Under the pieces are notes generated by a model that made no database searches, was not told the DNA's origin, and saw only the letters and a list, made by a program, of their open reading frames with translations. The translations under genes and the position numbers were made by a program. From NCBI GenBank assembly GCA_902766185.1, contig CACXCQ010000118.1:1-25480 (forward strand): DNA of 25,480 nt, written 5' to 3'. Each line of letters opens with the position of its first letter. Within the stretch, counting starts at the first letter, position 1. Origin of the DNA: an uncultured Eubacteriales bacterium. Its GTDB lineage: Bacteria > Bacillota > Clostridia > Peptostreptococcales > Anaerovoracaceae. This document shows positions 22,778 to 25,480 of the stretch, one piece after another.

Positions 22778-23491
22778 ATGCTGCTGTTTCCGGCAATCGA
22801 CCTATATGAGGGCAAGGCGGTCCGCCTGTTCAAGGGCCGCTACGACGAGATGACTGTGTACAGCGAGGATCCCGGCTCCATCGGCGAGGATTTCGCCCGC
22901 TGCGGAGCCTCCCATATCCACATCGTGGACCTGGAGGGAGCGAAGGAGGGGACGACGCCGAATTTCGAGACCGTGCTGGACATTCAGCGCCGCAGCGGCT
23001 GCTTCTGTGAGATCGGCGGAGGGATCCGCAGCATGGAAGTGGTCCGCCGGTATCTGGACGCCGGCATCGACCGGGTGATCCTGGGCACCGCAGCGGTGAC
23101 GGACAGGGATTTTCTGCAGGAAGCCCTGGCGGAGTACGGCGAGCGTGTGGCTGTCGGCGTGGACATCCGGGACGGCTGTGTGTCCATCAGGGGCTGGACC
23201 CAGGATTCAGGACTTGATGCCTTCGCTTTCTGCCAGGAGATGCAGGAGCTGGGGGTGAAGACCCTGATCGTGACAGACATCAGCAAGGACGGAGCCATGA
23301 AGGGGACCAACCGGTCGCTGTACAGGGAACTGGCCGCGTCCTTCGATCTGCAGATCACCGCCTCGGGCGGCGTGTCTGCCATGGAGGATGTGCAGGCCCT
23401 GGCGGAAATGGACCTCTACGGAGCCATCATCGGCAAAGCGTATTATATCGGTGCCATCGACCTGAAGGAGGCCGTGGCCCTGGCGGAATAG
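22778..23491 (+). CDS. hisA: ProFAR isomerase (1-(5-phosphoribosyl)-5-[(5-phosphoribosylamino)methylideneamino]imidazole-4-carboxamide isomerase)
   Basis: (beta/alpha)8-barrel isomerase that opens the ribose of ProFAR by an Amadori rearrangement to PRFAR. The protein has 237 aa. FPAIDLYEGKAVRL places the catalytic Asp at 8; VGVDIRDG places the second Asp at 129. Phosphate-binding loops are EIGGGIR (78-84) and TASGGVSAMED, with TDISKDGAMKG between. It begins 15 bp after hisH with GAGAGGAG upstream. The distinct Trp-containing IRGWTQDS segment is HisA-like and separates it from HisF. Confidence 0.96.
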   Translation: MLLFPAIDLYEGKAVRLFKGRYDEMTVYSEDPGSIGEDFARCGASHIHIVDLEGAKEGTTPNFETVLDIQRRSGCFCEIGGGIRSMEVVRRYLDAGIDRVILGTAAVTDRDFLQEALAEYGERVAVGVDIRDGCVSIRGWTQDSGLDAFAFCQEMQELGVKTLIVTDISKDGAMKGTNRSLYRELAASFDLQITASGGVSAMEDVQALAEMDLYGAIIGKAYYIGAIDLKEAVALAE

Positions 23492-23533
23492 AACAGGTGA
23501 AGCAGCCTGACGATCAGGAGAAAGAGAAAAGAC

Positions 23534-24295
23534 ATGATTACGAAGAGAATTATTCCCTGTCTGGACGTGAAGGACGGACGAGTAGTGAAGGGCGTTAAAT
23601 TCAAGGATCTGAACGATGTATCCTCCCCGGTGGAGCTGGCGAAGTATTATTCCGGCGCCGGCGCGGACGAGCTGGTGTTCTATGACATCACCGCTTCCGC
23701 GGAGGGACGGAAGCTGTTCACGGATATCCTGTGCGAAACGGCTTCCCAGGTGTTCATCCCCCTGACCGTGGGAGGAGGGATCAACACGGTGGAGGATTTC
23801 GACCGGGTGCTGAAGTGCGGGGCGGACAAGGTGAGCGTGAACTCCGGCGCCATCCGAAATCCCGGGCTGATCGATGAGGCGGCCAGACTCTATGGAGACC
23901 AGTGCGTGGTGCTTTCCGCGGACGTGGCCCTGATCGACGGAGTCTACCGGGTCTTTTCCAAAGGCGGCCGGGAGAACACGGGAAAGGAAGCGATCTCCTG
24001 GATCAAGGAAGGCGTGGAGCGCGGCGCCGGCGAGATCGTGGTGAACTCCATCGATACAGACGGAGTGAAGCAGGGCTTCGACATCCCCATGCTCCGGGCG
24101 GTCTGCGAAGCGGTCAGCGTACCGGTCATCGCTTCCGGCGGAGCCGGGAGCATCCGGGATTTCCTGGATCTCTTCGACCAGGTGCCGGATATCGACGCGG
24201 GACTGGCGGCATCCATCTTCCACTTCGGTGAGGTGAGCATAGCCGACCTGAAGGAGCAGATGGCCGAGCACGGCGTGCCGGCGAGGATCGTGTGA
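23534..24295 (+). CDS. hisF: Imidazole glycerol phosphate synthase, cyclase subunit HisF
   Basis: (beta/alpha)8-barrel cyclase that uses ammonia from HisH to turn PRFAR into IGP and AICAR. The protein has 253 aa. Catalytic Asp residues are D11 ([14 protein letters not shown]) and D130 ([12 protein letters not shown]). Other family marks are FYDITAS (49-55), PLTVGGGI (76-83) and VIASGGAGS near the end. The segment around D130 ([10 protein letters not shown]) differs from the more common AIDAR wording, but the Asp is kept. A 42-bp gap separates it from hisA. Start is ATG 23534, after AGGAGAAAGAGAAAAGAC. Confidence 0.96.
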   Translation: MITKRIIPCLDVKDGRVVKGVKFKDLNDVSSPVELAKYYSGAGADELVFYDITASAEGRKLFTDILCETASQVFIPLTVGGGINTVEDFDRVLKCGADKVSVNSGAIRNPGLIDEAARLYGDQCVVLSADVALIDGVYRVFSKGGRENTGKEAISWIKEGVERGAGEIVVNSIDTDGVKQGFDIPMLRAVCEAVSVPVIASGGAGSIRDFLDLFDQVPDIDAGLAASIFHFGEVSIADLKEQMAEHGVPARIV

Positions 24296-24326
24296 CGGGA
24301 AGAAGCAGAGAGAAGGAGCAGCGATA

Positions 24327-24977
24327 ATGATAAACATTGATGAACTGAAATTTGATGAAAAAGGTCTGATCCCCGCCATCGTGGTGGACGCGGTGACGAA
24401 GCGGGTGCTGACCCTGGCATATATGAACCGGGAGTCCCTTGAGATCTCGATGGAAAAGGAACTGACCTGCTTTTGGTCGAGATCGCGTCAGGAGCTGTGG
24501 CTCAAAGGCGAGACCAGCGGAAACTACCAGCACATCGTATCCATTACGGCGGACTGCGACCGGGATGCCCTGGTGGTGATGGTGGAGCCGGACGGACCGG
24601 CCTGCCATCTGGGAACGGATTCCTGCTTCGAGTATCCGGTCTTCCAGAGCGAGGAGCGGCACGAGTTCTCCTATCAGGGGCTGATGGACCTCATCGAAGG
24701 CAGGAAGACGGATCCGAAGGAGGGCTCCTACACCACGTATCTGTTCGATAAGGGACTGGACAAGATCCTGAAGAAGGTGGGGGAGGAGTCTACTGAGGTC
24801 ATCATCGCGGCAAAGGATCAGGATAAGGCGGAGACCATCTACGAGGTGGCGGATCTGGCCTATCACGTGATGGTGATGATGATCGAGGCGGGGATCAGCC
24901 TGGAGGACATCCACAAGGAACTGGCCTCCCGCCACGTCATCGACCACAAGGTGAAGCAGGAGAAGATGACGAAATGA
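24327..24977 (+). CDS. hisIE: Bifunctional phosphoribosyl-AMP cyclohydrolase / phosphoribosyl-ATP pyrophosphatase
   Basis: Fusion enzyme for steps 2 and 3 of the pathway. Residues about 1-110 are the cyclohydrolase (HisI): [18 protein letters not shown], the metal site D76-C77-D78-D80 and zinc ligands C93 and C100 ([10 protein letters not shown]). Residues about 118-210 are the pyrophosphatase (HisE): [25 protein letters not shown] and [14 protein letters not shown] carry the acidic Mg-binding residues. The total of 216 aa matches other bifunctional proteins. Start is ATG 24327 after GAAGGAGCAG. Its stop overlaps the next gene's ATG (ATGA). Confidence 0.96.
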   Translation: MINIDELKFDEKGLIPAIVVDAVTKRVLTLAYMNRESLEISMEKELTCFWSRSRQELWLKGETSGNYQHIVSITADCDRDALVVMVEPDGPACHLGTDSCFEYPVFQSEERHEFSYQGLMDLIEGRKTDPKEGSYTTYLFDKGLDKILKKVGEESTEVIIAAKDQDKAETIYEVADLAYHVMVMMIEAGISLEDIHKELASRHVIDHKVKQEKMTK

Positions 24978-25480
24978 TCCGCAGAGACTATCACATGCAC
25001 ACCACCTACTGCGATGGCGGCAACTCGGCGGAGGAGATGGTCCTTGCGGCCATCGATGCCGGCCTGGAGGAAGTGGGCATTTCCGGGCACAGCCACACCG
25101 CGTTCGACGAGAGCTACTGCATGTCGTTTCAGGAAACCGAAAACTACCGGCAGGAGCTTCTTTTGTTGCGGGAGAAGTACCGGGATCAGATACGGGTGAA
25201 GATCGGCCTTGAGATGGACCTCTATTCCGACGCGGACACCGCGGGATTCGATTACCTCATCGGCTCCGTCCATTACATCCGCCTGCCTTTGGGCGACGGA
25301 GGAGAGCCGGGTGCGGCGGCGTGTGCGGATAAAGGTGCGGCGGCGGACGAAGTGCCGGGGATCCTTCGGGGCGCGGACGGAATCTACGTTCCCGTGGATG
25401 AGACGCCGGAAATCCTCCGGGCTGCAGCGGATCGTTTCTTCGGCGGAGACATGATCGCCCTTGCCGGGGAGTACTTCGCG
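24974..25480 (+). CDS. hisK: PHP-type histidinol-phosphatase, N-terminal part
   Basis: Last-but-one pathway step, histidinol-phosphate to histidinol, by a PHP-domain metallo-phosphatase (HisK/HisJ type). Only the first 169 residues are in the window; the frame is open to the right edge. Metal-binding motifs: HMHTTYCDG (7-15), [13 protein letters not shown] (38-50), GLEMDLYSD (78-86) and GSVHYI (97-102). A Gly/Ala-rich insert (about 105-133) separates this from [13 protein letters not shown], where close relatives have a short turn. The ATG overlaps the hisIE stop, so it belongs to the his operon. Another PHP phosphatase activity cannot be excluded, but the context makes this role likely. Confidence 0.88.
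   Translation, partial: MIRRDYHMHTTYCDGGNSAEEMVLAAIDAGLEEVGISGHSHTAFDESYCMSFQETENYRQELLLLREKYRDQIRVKIGLEMDLYSDADTAGFDYLIGSVHYIRLPLGDGGEPGAAACADKGAAADEVPGILRGADGIYVPVDETPEILRAAADRFFGGDMIALAGEYFA

Overview
This is a GC-rich chromosomal segment whose gene content and order fit an anaerobic member of the Firmicutes (Clostridia). The order dnaK-dnaJ-prmA-rsmE-mtaB-HIT-rpsU-yqeY is the usual clostridial heat-shock/translation neighbourhood. The secreted proteins, with tandem aromatic wall-binding repeats and Lys-rich C-termini, and the hisZ-dependent short HisG also fit. A family-level guess (something like Anaerovoracaceae/Family XIII) is only an impression. All genes that I can support are on the + strand. 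The many long minus-strand open frames are shadows of GC-rich coding sequence.

Layout. (1) 1-2428: the 3' end of dnaK and complete dnaJ, separated by two stem-loops and closed by a terminator. (2) 2452-6728: a promoter, then prmA (L11 methyltransferase), rsmE (16S rRNA m3U1498 methyltransferase), a D-2-hydroxyacid dehydrogenase and mtaB (tRNA methylthiotransferase). (3) 6717-8051: a HIT-family hydrolase, then rpsU (59 aa) and yqeY, ending in a strong terminator. (4) 8066-13706: a tightly packed four-gene operon of a YgiQ-type radical SAM protein, an orphan beta-class DNA methyltransferase, a HutD-like protein with an added two-helix membrane tail, and a THUMP-domain RNA methyltransferase. (5) 13733-18587: a strong promoter, two secreted cell-surface proteins, a terminator, and an unusual regulator. 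The first secreted protein has eight wall-binding repeats plus an L,D-transpeptidase-like domain without its catalytic Cys. The second is an Ig-like/Lys-rich protein. The regulator joins an N-terminal Bro-N/DinD-like antirepressor domain to a helical-repeat middle and a LuxR-type helix-turn-helix. (6) 18605-25480: a promoter with a perfect 13-bp inverted repeat over the expected transcription start, then the histidine operon hisZ-G-C-B-H-A-F-IE and the start of a PHP-type histidinol-phosphatase. hisD, normally next to hisG/hisC, is absent from this window.

How the parts work together. Blocks 1-3 are protein folding and translation upkeep. Block 6 makes L-histidine from PRPP and ATP: HisZ/HisG start the pathway, HisIE and HisA open and isomerise the ring, HisH/HisF make IGP, and HisB, HisC and HisK finish as far as histidinol. 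Blocks 4 and 5 are the less ordinary parts. The best candidates for something undescribed are the Bro-N-LuxR regulator next to a surface-protein pair, the Cys-less YkuD domain, and the HutD-membrane fusion translationally packed with an orphan DNA methyltransferase.

No tRNA, rRNA, CRISPR array, insertion sequence or prophage structural gene was seen. All assignments come from reading motifs by eye; no database search was run.
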